Assembly: GCF_013393905.1 (NCBI RefSeq)
Contig: NZ_CP040272.1
Location: forward strand, 2,542,001 to 2,606,000
DNA: 64,000 nt
DNA from: Nostoc sp. C052
GTDB lineage: Bacteria; Cyanobacteriota; Cyanobacteriia; Cyanobacteriales; Nostocaceae
Reading direction: 5' to 3'
Shown piece by piece: positions 1-8,818 of the stretch (its first letter is position 1; each line of letters begins with the position of its first letter). Below the pieces are notes generated by a model, which ran no database searches, was not told where the DNA came from, and saw nothing but the letters and a program-made list of their open reading frames with translations. A program made the translations under genes and the position numbers.

Positions 1-1
1 G

Positions 2-130
2 TTAGCCCATGTTAAAAGTTTTGGCTATGAGTTGCCTGATTATTCTTCAGACTGGAAGTTTGAAATTATGCAAACTCAGTCTGGAAAGGTAGACGATAGA
101 TTATCTGCGTCGGCTGTGCCGTTATTTTAA
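2..130 (+). CDS. C-terminal end of an unidentified protein (5' end outside window)
   Basis: Only the last 42 codons of an open frame lie in the window; it ends with TAA at 128-130. The residues read as ordinary soluble protein and end in ASAVPLF. I do not recognise the family. A terminator-like hairpin follows about 45 bases downstream, which supports this being a true gene end. Confidence 0.45.
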   Translation, partial: LAHVKSFGYELPDYSSDWKFEIMQTQSGKVDDRLSASAVPLF

Positions 131-174
131 GATATAGCAGTTTTCATTAAGAAGCGGTAGAACGTAACTAAAAT

Positions 175-206
175 CCCTCCTGAAGAACTTTTCAAGAGGG
201 GTTTTG
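175..206. terminator. Bidirectional terminator hairpin between converging genes
   Basis: CCCTCCTGAA at 175-184 pairs with TTCAAGAGGG at 191-200 (one mismatch) and is followed by GTTTTG. It lies between a plus-strand gene ending at 130 and a minus-strand gene ending at 214, so it can serve both. Confidence 0.6.
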
Positions 207-213
207 TAATCGC

Positions 214-528
214 CTACTCCATTGGATCGTCTCTGCCAATGCCAAGCGATCGCAACTGCACTCTCACACTATCCCAATCTTGCCCGCAGTAGTAGTATTT
301 TTTTTGGCGTAAGTCTGCTAGATAGTAGCCGACTTTTCCGCCATTAATCCGAAATAACTCAACAACAACTTTCTTTTTAGTTGTGCCAAACATGAATTCA
401 ATATCGCCATCTGGTAAATTTAATGGGTTGTAAAAAGTTTTACCTTTTATAAAATACCAGTAAGACCTTTCCAGTGTGATTTTGCGTTCAATGACTCTAA
501 AGCTAATGGGGTGAATTATGCTGTTCAT
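214..528 (-). CDS. Hypothetical protein, 104 aa
   Basis: A 104-residue soluble protein with ATG start at 528. It has no signal peptide or membrane segment. It contains a basic KKK stretch near residue 51 and an aromatic KKYYYCGQDW stretch near residue 76. A HIP1-type site lies within the coding region, as in typical host genes. I cannot name a domain; it resembles small conserved cyanobacterial proteins of unknown role. It is monocistronic: the upstream side holds a MITE and the downstream side a terminator. Confidence 0.55.
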   Translation of the reverse strand: MNSIIHPISFRVIERKITLERSYWYFIKGKTFYNPLNLPDGDIEFMFGTTKKKVVVELFRINGGKVGYYLADLRQKKYYYCGQDWDSVRVQLRSLGIGRDDPME

Positions 529-599
529 AACTTTTAAGCTTTAATTAAACTTTCAAATAAATGAAACCCGTTCGCGCGATTGAAACAAAAAATCCTAGC

Positions 600-698
600 C
601 AATACTTGTCGTTTAAGGGGGAAAGGGGAAAGAAAAAACCTTTAACCTTTTCCCCAAATCAAATTCCGAGTTAAAAATGCAAAACCCCAGTAGTATTG
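600..698. mobile_element. Palindromic MITE, copy A, with 10-bp target duplication
   Basis: A 99-bp element starts CAATACTTGTCG and ends CCAGTAGTATTG. Inside, a G/A-rich arm (616-632) faces a pyrimidine-rich arm (638-656). The 10-mer AAATCCTAGC flanks it on both sides (590-599 and 699-708), the expected scar of transposition. It shares its ends and the inner string CCGAGTTAAAAATGCAAAA with copy B at 31756-31881. No coding capacity; it must move using a transposase supplied elsewhere. Confidence 0.75.
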
Positions 699-802
699 AA
701 ATCCTAGCAACCTGCACAATAGTAGTTTGAATAATTTTGAAAACATATCGTTAACAATCCCGATGCTTTAGGCTAGAGAATGTCAAAATCCAAAAAAATT
801 AT

Positions 803-2620
803 ATGAATGCTGAAGATTTTTTTAACCAAGGATTAAACCACAATCTGCAAGGGGACTATCAAGCCGCGATCGCAGCTTACACCCAAGCAATCAAGCTAAA
901 CCCTGACTATGCCGAAGCTTACCATAATCGCGGGCTGATTTTAACTGGTCAACTCAAAGATTATCGCAGTGCGATCGCTAACTTTAATCGCGCTATCGAA
1001 ATCAATCCCAATTTTGCCATAGCCTATTACAACCGCGCTAATGCTCGTTACTTTTTAGTCGATTATCAAGGTGCGATCGCCGACCATAATCAAGCGCTAC
1101 AATTAGATCCCAATCTGGCGCAATCTTACCACAGTCGGGGAAATGCCTACTTTGCTTTGGAAAACTACGATAAGGCGATCGCAGATTATATCCAAACAAT
1201 CGAAATGAGTACCCAATTAGCTGATAACATCAATATTGATATTGCCAATGCTTATCATAATCGGGGCGTAACTCGTTTTGAACGTGGCGATCGTCAAGGA
1301 GCGATCGCAGATTTTCAGCAAGCTTTACAATGGCATCCCCATTTTGCCGCAGCTTACAGCAATCGCGGCAATATTCACCAGATTTTAGGCAATTATCAAG
1401 AAGCGATCGCTGACCATAACCAGGCATTAGAATTAGATCCTAACTTGGCAGAAGCTTATCATAACCGAGGTAATGCCCACTACGCTTTAGCAGATTATCA
1501 AAGTGCGATCGCAGATTACAACCACGCCCTAAAAATCAACCCCAGCTTTGCTGGAGCGTACTATAATCGAGGTCTTGTGCTTGCTCACCTCAAAAACTAT
1601 CATGAAGCAATTGCAGACTTTAACCAAGCATTAAAGCTGAATCCTGATGATGTGCAAGCCTATTGTGAGCGCGGTCTAGTTCGTAGTACTCTTGAAGACT
1701 ATCAGGGTGCGATCGCTGATTATGACCGAGCTTTACAAGAAAATCCCACACTAGCTTTAGTATACGGCTTTCGGGCTAATGCTCTTCGCCGCTTGGGAGA
1801 TTATCAAGGTGCAATTGAAGATAGCAATCGCCTATTACAACTCAATCCTAATTTAGCAGAAGGATATTGCGATCGCGCGGCGGCTCGTCGTTCTTTAGGA
1901 GATCATAAAGGCGCAATTAAAGATTACGATCGAGCATTACAGATTAATGATAAATTAGCCGCAGCTTATTATGGTCGGAGCATTGCCCGTGAAGCCTTGC
2001 AAGATTTACAAGGAGCAATTGATGATAATACTCAAGCCATAGAACTTGTTCCTGATTTTTCTCAAGCTTATTGCAATCGGGGAAATGCTCGTCGTCTTTT
2101 AGGAGATGAACAAGGAGCGATCGCAGATTATAACCAAGCATTAAAAATTAATCCTAATTTAATTGAAGCGTATTACAACCGAGGTTCTACCCACTATGCT
2201 TTAGAAGCTTATGAAAATGCGATCGCAGATTACACTCAAGCCTTGCAAATAAATCCCCAATCTGCTGCATTTTACAGCGATCGCGCCAATGCTCACTATG
2301 CCCTAGAAGATTATCAAGGGGCAATAGAAGATTACAGTCGAGCGATCGCGATCGACCCCAGCTTTGCCGAAGATTGGTACAATCGGGGTCGTAGCCGTTC
2401 TCTGTTGGGAGATTTACCAGGAGCGCTTGCAGATTTAAACCAAGCCTTACAGCGTCAGCCTAATTGGGCTTCCGCTTACATTCTTCGGGCAGATGTCTAC
2501 CGCAATTTGGGAGACTCTCAACGAGCAATTGCCGATTTCCAGAAATCCGCAGACTTGTATTATCAAGAAGGGAATATCCAGTATTACCAACAAATTATTG
2601 AGCTAATTGAACAGCTTTGA
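803..2620 (+). CDS. Tetratricopeptide repeat protein, about 17 TPR units
   Basis: The 605 residues are almost entirely 34-residue TPR motifs (pattern AYxNRGxxxxxLxDYxGAIADYxxALxxNP), about 17 in number, with one short expansion near residues 135-150. There is no signal peptide, membrane span or catalytic domain, so it is probably a cytoplasmic protein-interaction scaffold. The GAIADY part of many repeats is encoded across a HIP1 site (GCGATCGC). ATG start at 803. The gene stands alone and converges with the sulfite reductase gene. TPR identity is secure; the binding partner is unknown. Confidence 0.9.
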   Translation: MNAEDFFNQGLNHNLQGDYQAAIAAYTQAIKLNPDYAEAYHNRGLILTGQLKDYRSAIANFNRAIEINPNFAIAYYNRANARYFLVDYQGAIADHNQALQLDPNLAQSYHSRGNAYFALENYDKAIADYIQTIEMSTQLADNINIDIANAYHNRGVTRFERGDRQGAIADFQQALQWHPHFAAAYSNRGNIHQILGNYQEAIADHNQALELDPNLAEAYHNRGNAHYALADYQSAIADYNHALKINPSFAGAYYNRGLVLAHLKNYHEAIADFNQALKLNPDDVQAYCERGLVRSTLEDYQGAIADYDRALQENPTLALVYGFRANALRRLGDYQGAIEDSNRLLQLNPNLAEGYCDRAAARRSLGDHKGAIKDYDRALQINDKLAAAYYGRSIAREALQDLQGAIDDNTQAIELVPDFSQAYCNRGNARRLLGDEQGAIADYNQALKINPNLIEAYYNRGSTHYALEAYENAIADYTQALQINPQSAAFYSDRANAHYALEDYQGAIEDYSRAIAIDPSFAEDWYNRGRSRSLLGDLPGALADLNQALQRQPNWASAYILRADVYRNLGDSQRAIADFQKSADLYYQEGNIQYYQQIIELIEQL

Positions 2621-2680
2621 AAAACCCCACCCCGCCAAAATTGTGGCAGATGAAATGTCTGCCACACAAAAATACTAGGC

Positions 2681-4597
2681 TTAAGAAAGATTCTGGAAGT
2701 AAACTTCTAGCGCTTCAGTCACCAACTGAGTCATCGGTTTACCTTGGCTTTCTGCTACTTCCTTCAACTTGCTATAAACCTCTTCTTTCAAATTCACCCG
2801 ATGGCGCGATTTGTTTGCACCATTGGCTGTTTGGGGTTCGTAGGTGGCAGCAAATTCGCGGATGGCATCAAAACCAACGCGATCGCAAAAATCACCAAAG
2901 CTTTCTTTTGATTTCCGAGATTTTTTAAAGTAAACAAAAATCGGCTCTAAGAAGCTTTCTAAGTCATTATGGTGCAGCTTTTCTGTGTAAGGTTGTGCCA
3001 GTCGAGTCTGATTTGGCGAACCCCCTAACCATAATTGGTAAGATTCTGGAGCGCTACCAACAAAGGCCAATTCTGCTAAGTAAGGACGAGCGCAACCGTT
3101 AGGGCATCCTGTCATCCTTACCACAAAATGTTCTTTTTGTAAACCTAGTTTATCTAATAGAGCGCGAACCCGCTCCAAAATGCCTGGTATTGCTCGTTCT
3201 GATTCTGTGATTGCCAAGCCACAAGTAGGCAAAGCCGGACAAGCCATTGCATACCGCACCAAAGGTTCGATTTTACTAGGGTCGTCTCCGACACCGTGAC
3301 GGCTAAGAATGTCTTGAATAGCTTCTTTGCTAGCTGGTTCGATATCGTAAAAAATCACATTTTGGTTGGATGTGAGGCGGATGGGTAAGTTGAACTGCTC
3401 GACAATTTCCCGCAAGGCGGTTTTCAGTTGAAACGAACCTTCATCCTTGACTCGACCATTTTCAATGGAAATTCCTAAGAATAGCTTGCCATCACCTTGT
3501 TCATTCCAGCCGAGGAAGTCATGAAATTTAAACTCTGGCAGTGGCTTGAAAGCTTCAATTGCTTTACCAAAATATTCTTCAACTTGAGTGCGGAATTTAT
3601 CTACACCCCAATCGTTGATTAGATATTTTAATCTGGCATGACGACGATCGGTGCGATCGCCATAATCTCTCTGAGTAGCAACAATCGCTTTCACTATGTC
3701 GTAAACGTCATCTTTCGTTACATAACCGATCGGGTCTGCTAACCTAGCGAAAGTTTCTTCTTTACCGTGGGTTCTACCTAAACCACCACCAGCAAAAATA
3801 TTAAATCCTTCCAGCTGTTTCTTTTTATTAGTAATTACTACCAAAGTCAAGTCTTGGGAATACAAATCAACCGAATTATCCCCTGGCACTGTCACACTAA
3901 CCTTAAACTTCCGGGGCATATAGTACGTGCCATAAATCGGTTCTTCGGTGTCATGGATAATTGTGCCATTCCCATTACGCTGTCGTGCTTCTTTTACCTC
4001 TGGGTTCTCCTCAGCACTAATTGCTTTTTCCCCATCTAACCAAATCTCGTAATAAGCGCCTGTTTGTGGTGACAGCAAGTCAGCAATATTCTGAGCATAC
4101 TCCCAAGCATACTGATACTCTGGGCGATTCTTAAAAGGGGCTGGTGGTGCCATCACGTTGCGGTTGATGTCGCCGCAAGCTCCCAAAGTTGAACCCAGAT
4201 TATTGACAATTGTAGCGATCGCTGTCTTCAGATTCTTCTTTAAAATTCCGTGCAGTTGGAAACCTTGACGGGTAGTTGCTCGTAAGGTGTGGTTGCCATA
4301 CTCATCAGCTAGTTTATCTAAAGCCAGATATAGCTCTGGCGGTACTAAACCACCCGGATTTTTTGTCCGCAGCATAAACTGGTAATCTTTTTCCTGTCCC
4401 TTGGTGCGGTTGTCGCGGTTATCCTGCTGATAAGAGCCGTGAAACTTCAAAAGCTGCACCGCATTTTCGGTAAAATGAGTAGTGTCTTGAAGAATCTCAG
4501 TTGCTACAGGTTCGCGCAAAAAATTACTATTTTCCTTGATTCCTTCAACTTTGGAAGGCTTACGGCTAGCGATTGGGGAAGGAGCAGATTTAACCAT
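2681..4597 (-). CDS. sir: Ferredoxin-sulfite reductase
   Basis: Reduces sulfite to sulfide with six electrons from ferredoxin in assimilatory sulfate reduction. The 638 residues carry the siroheme/4Fe-4S ligands as C453-x5-C459 (ACPALPTCG) and C498-x3-C502 (GCPNGCARP). The two nitrite/sulfite reductase half-domains lie roughly at 60-350 and 365-590. After residue 595 there is a 40-residue tail resembling a ribbon-helix-helix segment (RVNLKEEVYSKLKEVAES), which I recall in other cyanobacterial Sir proteins. Nitrite reductase is a related alternative, but the length and tail fit Sir. ATG start; single gene, convergent with the TPR gene. Confidence 0.92.
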   Translation of the reverse strand: MVKSAPSPIASRKPSKVEGIKENSNFLREPVATEILQDTTHFTENAVQLLKFHGSYQQDNRDNRTKGQEKDYQFMLRTKNPGGLVPPELYLALDKLADEYGNHTLRATTRQGFQLHGILKKNLKTAIATIVNNLGSTLGACGDINRNVMAPPAPFKNRPEYQYAWEYAQNIADLLSPQTGAYYEIWLDGEKAISAEENPEVKEARQRNGNGTIIHDTEEPIYGTYYMPRKFKVSVTVPGDNSVDLYSQDLTLVVITNKKKQLEGFNIFAGGGLGRTHGKEETFARLADPIGYVTKDDVYDIVKAIVATQRDYGDRTDRRHARLKYLINDWGVDKFRTQVEEYFGKAIEAFKPLPEFKFHDFLGWNEQGDGKLFLGISIENGRVKDEGSFQLKTALREIVEQFNLPIRLTSNQNVIFYDIEPASKEAIQDILSRHGVGDDPSKIEPLVRYAMACPALPTCGLAITESERAIPGILERVRALLDKLGLQKEHFVVRMTGCPNGCARPYLAELAFVGSAPESYQLWLGGSPNQTRLAQPYTEKLHHNDLESFLEPIFVYFKKSRKSKESFGDFCDRVGFDAIREFAATYEPQTANGANKSRHRVNLKEEVYSKLKEVAESQGKPMTQLVTEALEVYFQNLS

Positions 4598-4836
4598 TAG
4601 ACTTGTATAGGATTCTCAATAAAGCATTAGTAGACGCCGAATCAGCACCCTTCGGCTACTTGATCCCCGGTAATCCGGCCGGAATAATGAGGAATATTTT
4701 AATTTTACCACGGCGAAAGCCGGCTTTATCAGTGATGTAACACTCAACAAAACCAGCTTTTAGGAGTAATGAGTTTTGTGTGCTGAGTCCTGAGTACTTA
4801 AGTAAAGTATAGAGCGAATAAGGACTCAATAATCTT

Positions 4837-5376
4837 TTATTTGAAGCGATAGCCAATACCACCATTGATGCTAACAGCAGAAGCATCGCTATTTTGGTAA
4901 GCACCAAGTCCGACTTTGGCATTAGTGTAGACGAGGAAATTGTTAGCAACTTCCGATTCAACGCCAGCACCTAGCACTACTGAATCTCTATTACCTATGG
5001 GAGTTGGTGAGCCATCTTTCTCTACAAAAGAATAACCACCAGTTAAATAGGCATTAGTTTTATTAGCGATGGGCACATCCACAGAAAGTTCAGGGATGAT
5101 AGCACTTGTCTTATCACTCCAGAGGACATTACCGCGTGCAGAAAACGGCGTATTTCCTAACTTTGCACGACCTGTTACATTACCGCCAAATGTAGCATCG
5201 TCGTTGATACCTTGTCCGCCACTAGTAACGCCAGCTGCAACACCAGCGCCAACATAACTAGCATCAGTACCCTTTTTGGTTTCAGCAGAAGCTTGACCAG
5301 CTGATAGAACAAAAGGAGCAACTATTAAGGAAGACAATGCAGAAATTGTCAATAAAGACTTGAGTAAGCGCTTCAT
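4837..5376 (-). CDS. Secreted small outer-membrane beta-barrel-like protein
   Basis: A protein of about 179 residues with a clear signal peptide (basic start MKRLLKS, hydrophobic core, ASA cleavage site near residue 32). The mature part is glycine-rich with alternating strand pattern (GAGVAAGVTSGG, YLTGGYSFVE, VVLGAGVESEV) and ends GIGYRFK, typical of outer-membrane barrels that finish with an aromatic strand. ATG at 5376 with GGTGA seven bases upstream is preferred over an upstream TTG at 5388. Function unknown; it may be a small porin-like or surface barrel. Single gene. Confidence 0.7.
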   Translation of the reverse strand: MKRLLKSLLTISALSSLIVAPFVLSAGQASAETKKGTDASYVGAGVAAGVTSGGQGINDDATFGGNVTGRAKLGNTPFSARGNVLWSDKTSAIIPELSVDVPIANKTNAYLTGGYSFVEKDGSPTPIGNRDSVVLGAGVESEVANNFLVYTNAKVGLGAYQNSDASAVSINGGIGYRFK

Positions 5377-5769
5377 AATTTTCACCAAACTTTGTATTTT
5401 TTACTTATATATTCAAGGTCGAAAATCGTGTGAGAAGGTTCCAAATATTTCCCAGATTTTATTAAATGAATGTTTCTATTGATGCCTACAATTGAGAAAT
5501 AACTAGCTCTGAAAATAATAAATTAGCTGTTATAATTACATTCAATGTCTTTTAGTCTGAGTTCTTTGTTCCCAAAATAGACGCTTTGAAAACTGGCACA
5601 ATATTTGGAACTAGAACTTAGTAAGTATCTGGTAAATAAAATACCCGAATAACAATTTTTTGCCGAGATTTTCACAGATGATGAAAAAGTAGGCTGTAAC
5701 ATCTGTTGCAACAAGCTATAGAGGGAATCTATAAAGTTAATCTTGAGCAATTTTTGTGGAGATTGAATA
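5377..5769. other. Intergenic region between divergent genes
   Basis: About 390 AT-rich bases between the beta-barrel gene and the ADP-ribosylglycohydrolase pair. It should contain both promoters. I see no convincing ORF, strong hairpin or repeat. Confidence 0.4.
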
Positions 5770-6711
5770 ATGCTAACCGCTGCAAAAACGTTGTCTGGTT
5801 TGATGGGTTTATGTGTCGGTGATGCGTTGGGTGTGCCAGTGGAGTTTACTAGCCGCGCTGAACGAGTAAAATCTCCAGTGACAACGATGTTGGGTTATGG
5901 CACATGGAATCAACCACCAGGAACTTGGTCAGATGATAGTTCCTTAAGCTTTTGTTTGGCAGAATGTCTTTGTAGAGGGTATTCGTTGGAGGCTATAGCC
6001 AATTCCTTCTGGCGCTGGTACAAGGAAGCTTACTGGACTCCCCGTGGTGATGTCTTTGATATTGGTCAAACTACCCACACAGCAATTATGCGCCTGAAAC
6101 AGGGAGTTGTTCCCCATCAGGCAGGCGGTAAGGTTGAAAATAGTAATGGCAATGGTTCTTTAATGAGAATCTTGCCGATGGCTTATTGTCATAGAAACTT
6201 AACTTTAGGTGAATTGCTGGCGCGGGTGCATGATGTTTCGGCGATTACTCATGCTCATGCGCGATCGCAAATGGCCTGCGGCATTTATATTAGTATTGCA
6301 GTGGCGCTCTTAGAAGGTGCTGACCCCCAAACAGCTTATTTACAAGGATTACAAGACATTCAAACAATTTATTCTGTCCGAGAATTTTTGTTAGAAAAGC
6401 CGCATTTTGGCAGAATTTTCAGTGGTGAGATTGCCAAAGTACCAGTAGAAGAGATTAACTCTGGTGGCTACGTAATTGACACCTTAGAGTCATCCCTCTG
6501 GTGTTTGTTAAATAGCTCGTCTTATTCTGAAGCAGTATTGAAAGCTGTGAATTTAGGCGGAGATACTGATACTACCGCCGCCGTCACCGGTGGGTTAGCG
6601 GGAATTTACTACGGCGTGGAAAATATTCCCAAACAATGGATAAACCAAATTGCTCGTAGACAAGACATTATTTACTTAGCAGAGCGTTTTACAAGGGCTG
6701 TTTACAGCTAG
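5770..6711 (+). CDS. ADP-ribosylglycohydrolase family protein, copy 1
   Basis: A 313-residue member of the ADP-ribosylhydrolase (DraG/ARH) superfamily, which removes ADP-ribose from proteins or related ligands using two metal ions. Metal-site motifs are visible: GDALGVPVEF at the N-terminus, WSDDSS near residue 56, and GGDTDTTAAVTGGLAG near residue 265. No signal peptide. ATG start with GGAG upstream. It is followed 87 bases later by a paralogue of identical length; the 3' half of both is nearly identical. The actual substrate cannot be inferred; the gene is not next to nitrogenase genes, so a DraG role is not implied. Confidence 0.85.
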   Translation: MLTAAKTLSGLMGLCVGDALGVPVEFTSRAERVKSPVTTMLGYGTWNQPPGTWSDDSSLSFCLAECLCRGYSLEAIANSFWRWYKEAYWTPRGDVFDIGQTTHTAIMRLKQGVVPHQAGGKVENSNGNGSLMRILPMAYCHRNLTLGELLARVHDVSAITHAHARSQMACGIYISIAVALLEGADPQTAYLQGLQDIQTIYSVREFLLEKPHFGRIFSGEIAKVPVEEINSGGYVIDTLESSLWCLLNSSSYSEAVLKAVNLGGDTDTTAAVTGGLAGIYYGVENIPKQWINQIARRQDIIYLAERFTRAVYS

Positions 6712-6798
6712 TTTTGAATTAGAAATTATACCAAGTGTTTGATGAGCGCCTTTTCGCAAGTAAAATCAGTAGTAGAAAAGTTTCATACTGGTTGAACA

Positions 6799-7740
6799 AT
6801 GCTAACCGATACAAAAACATTGTCTGGTTTGATGGGTTTATGTATTGGTGATGCATTGGGTGTGCCAGTGGAGTTCACCAGCCGCGCTGAACGAGTAAAA
6901 TCTCCAGTCACATCAATGGTGGGTTATGGAACTTGGGATGTTCCTGCTGGTACGTGGTCAGATGATAGTTCGTTGACCTTTTGCTTGGCAGAATGTCTTT
7001 GTGAGGGATTTTCACTAGATGCGATTGCTAATTCCTTTTGGCGCTGGTATCACGAAAGTTACTGGACTGCTCAAGGTGAAGTATTTGATATCGGTAACAC
7101 CACATTTTTAGCAATTGTGAACTGGAAACAAGGAACTCCACCTCTGAAAGCAGGTGGTAGTAGCGAGAATAGTAATGGCAATGGTTCTTTGATGAGAATC
7201 TTGCCGATGGCTTATTGTCACAAAAGTTTAACATTGGATGAATTGATTGCACGGGTACATCAAGTTTCTTCCATTACCCATGCTCATCTCCGTTCTCAAA
7301 TGGCCTGTGGTATTTATATTAGTATTGCAGTGGCGCTCTTAGAAGGTGCTGACCCGCAAACAGCTTATTTACAAGGATTGCAAGACATCCAAACAATTTA
7401 TTCTGTGCGGGAGTTTTTATTAGAAAAGCCGCATTTTGGCAGAATTTTCAGTGGTGAGATTGCCAAAGTACCAGTAGAAGAAATTAATTCTGGTGGCTAT
7501 GTAATTGACACCTTAGAGTCATCCCTCTGGTGTTTGTTAAATAGCTCGTCTTATTCTGAAGCAGTATTGAAAGCTGTGAATTTAGGCGGAGATACTGATA
7601 CTACCGCCGCCGTCACCGGTGGGTTAGCGGGAATTTACTACGGCGTGGAAAATATTCCCAAACAATGGATAAACCAAATTGCTCGTAGACAAGACATTAT
7701 CTACTTAGCAGAACGTTTTGCAAGGGCTGTCTACGCTTAG
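6799..7740 (+). CDS. ADP-ribosylglycohydrolase family protein, copy 2
   Basis: Tandem paralogue of the preceding gene, also 313 residues with the same metal motifs (WSDDSS, GGDTDTT). The N-terminal half differs at many positions (for example around residues 95-135), while residues from about 170 to 305 are essentially identical to copy 1. At the DNA level about 200 bp (7501-7700 against 6472-6671) match exactly. The copies probably arose by duplication followed by gene conversion of the 3' half. No obvious Shine-Dalgarno sequence; it may be translated from a shared transcript. Confidence 0.85.
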   Translation: MLTDTKTLSGLMGLCIGDALGVPVEFTSRAERVKSPVTSMVGYGTWDVPAGTWSDDSSLTFCLAECLCEGFSLDAIANSFWRWYHESYWTAQGEVFDIGNTTFLAIVNWKQGTPPLKAGGSSENSNGNGSLMRILPMAYCHKSLTLDELIARVHQVSSITHAHLRSQMACGIYISIAVALLEGADPQTAYLQGLQDIQTIYSVREFLLEKPHFGRIFSGEIAKVPVEEINSGGYVIDTLESSLWCLLNSSSYSEAVLKAVNLGGDTDTTAAVTGGLAGIYYGVENIPKQWINQIARRQDIIYLAERFARAVYA

Positions 7741-7776
7741 AGTTAGGAGTTAAAAGTTAAGAGTTAAGAATTATGA

Positions 7777-7797
7777 AACTCCTAACTCCTAACTCCT
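7777..7797. repeat. Heptanucleotide tandem repeat, 3 copies
   Basis: AACTCCT occurs three times head to tail (7777-7783, 7784-7790, 7791-7797), a classic cyanobacterial short tandem repeat. It can pair with AGTTAGGAGTT at 7741-7751, forming a hairpin between the two convergent genes, and it supplies the stop codon of the downstream minus-strand gene. Confidence 0.65.
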
Positions 7798-8809
7798 AAA
7801 CCGTAGACAAAGAATAGACCTGACCATCAATCAGCAGTCGTGTGATGCCCTTAGCTTCCAAATGAGTACGAGCCTTATGGAGCATTTTACTATCTGGAAC
7901 CTTAATCACGCGATCGCGCTTGGTAGAAAAACGCTTGGCAACACGATGGTTATCAAACACCGGCAGAGTTCTTTGCTGAGTTTCAAGGCTGGGAATTTGC
8001 CCCAAGTCACCAAAGTCTTTCAGAGGCCGGGTAATTAATTCTGAGGAACGGTCAATTACCAAATAGCAAGTTTTCGGCAAATTGGCTACCGACAGAGGCA
8101 AAACTTGAACTGATGCTTCACCTGGTCTGCGTTTTGTGACTAAAGGTCTTTCCTCATCCAGGTCATCATCATCAAAGTCTTCTTCCTCAAAATCGTCATC
8201 CTCTAAATCATCATCATCTAAATCATCCAAATCCTCTGATTCGTCTAGTAAATCTTCGCCCAGCATGTGCGCGATGACGGCTGCTCCTGGATGTTCAACC
8301 TTTAGAGGCGGGATGGAGATGCTGACTATTTCCGGCGGCTTTGGCTCTGGAGTTTCTAATTTCTCAGATGTGACTCGGAGTTTCGGTTTTTCCGCCGCCG
8401 AGGGACGACGCCGCACCCGTCTACTAGCGGCGATTGACTCCGCCGTTTCCTCTGAGTAAAGTTCCTGCTCTACACGAATTATCTTACGTGGTAGTGGCTC
8501 AACCTTTGGTACTTCCAAAGGTGGGCTTTCAATGGGTGGAACTTCTATCTCCGGCTCAGGTTGAGTCAGCAGTGGTAACTGCTCGTAGCTAACCTGTGCC
8601 CTTCCCTCAGGAGTTCTCGCAGCCCGCTTTAAAGAGACTAAGTACTCATACTCATCCTCTGGCAAAGTACTTTTGAGCAGGCGACTAATTGTCGAGTTAC
8701 TCACACCGTAGCGGTCTGCCAAAGTTGAGGTTGTTTCGGCAGTCTCTCGATATAACTTCAGAATTTCTTGCTTGTCAGAGTCAGTTAATTTTCTCACGGT
8801 AGATACCAA
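7796..8809 (-). CDS. Helix-turn-helix protein with acidic central tract
   Basis: 337 residues. Residues 8-50 form an HTH (KLTDSDKQEILKLYRE, then LADRYGVSNSTISRLLKS) like those of resolvase or transposase-derived regulators. Residues 65-180 are proline- and charge-rich; residues about 183-222 are almost all Asp/Glu; the last 100 residues form a compact unknown domain (CYLVIDRSSELITRPLKDFG). It is probably a conserved cyanobacterial DNA-binding regulator rather than a transposase, because no catalytic domain follows. ATG start at 8809. It lies just downstream of, and codirectional with, a membrane protein gene. Confidence 0.7.
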   Translation of the reverse strand: MVSTVRKLTDSDKQEILKLYRETAETTSTLADRYGVSNSTISRLLKSTLPEDEYEYLVSLKRAARTPEGRAQVSYEQLPLLTQPEPEIEVPPIESPPLEVPKVEPLPRKIIRVEQELYSEETAESIAASRRVRRRPSAAEKPKLRVTSEKLETPEPKPPEIVSISIPPLKVEHPGAAVIAHMLGEDLLDESEDLDDLDDDDLEDDDFEEEDFDDDDLDEERPLVTKRRPGEASVQVLPLSVANLPKTCYLVIDRSSELITRPLKDFGDLGQIPSLETQQRTLPVFDNHRVAKRFSTKRDRVIKVPDSKMLHKARTHLEAKGITRLLIDGQVYSLSTV

Positions 8810-8818
8810 AAATCCTTA

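Noticed and set aside
2617..2928. Plus-strand ORF overlapping the TPR stop codon
   Set aside because: It is almost wholly antisense to the conserved C-terminus of sulfite reductase and has no recognisable product.
5770..7740. DraG regulator of nitrogenase
   Set aside because: Only the superfamily motifs are present; no draT or nif context in the window.
8136..8459. Serine-rich open frame on the plus strand
   Set aside because: It is the complement of the Asp/Glu-rich tract of the HTH protein gene; its Ser runs come from that bias.
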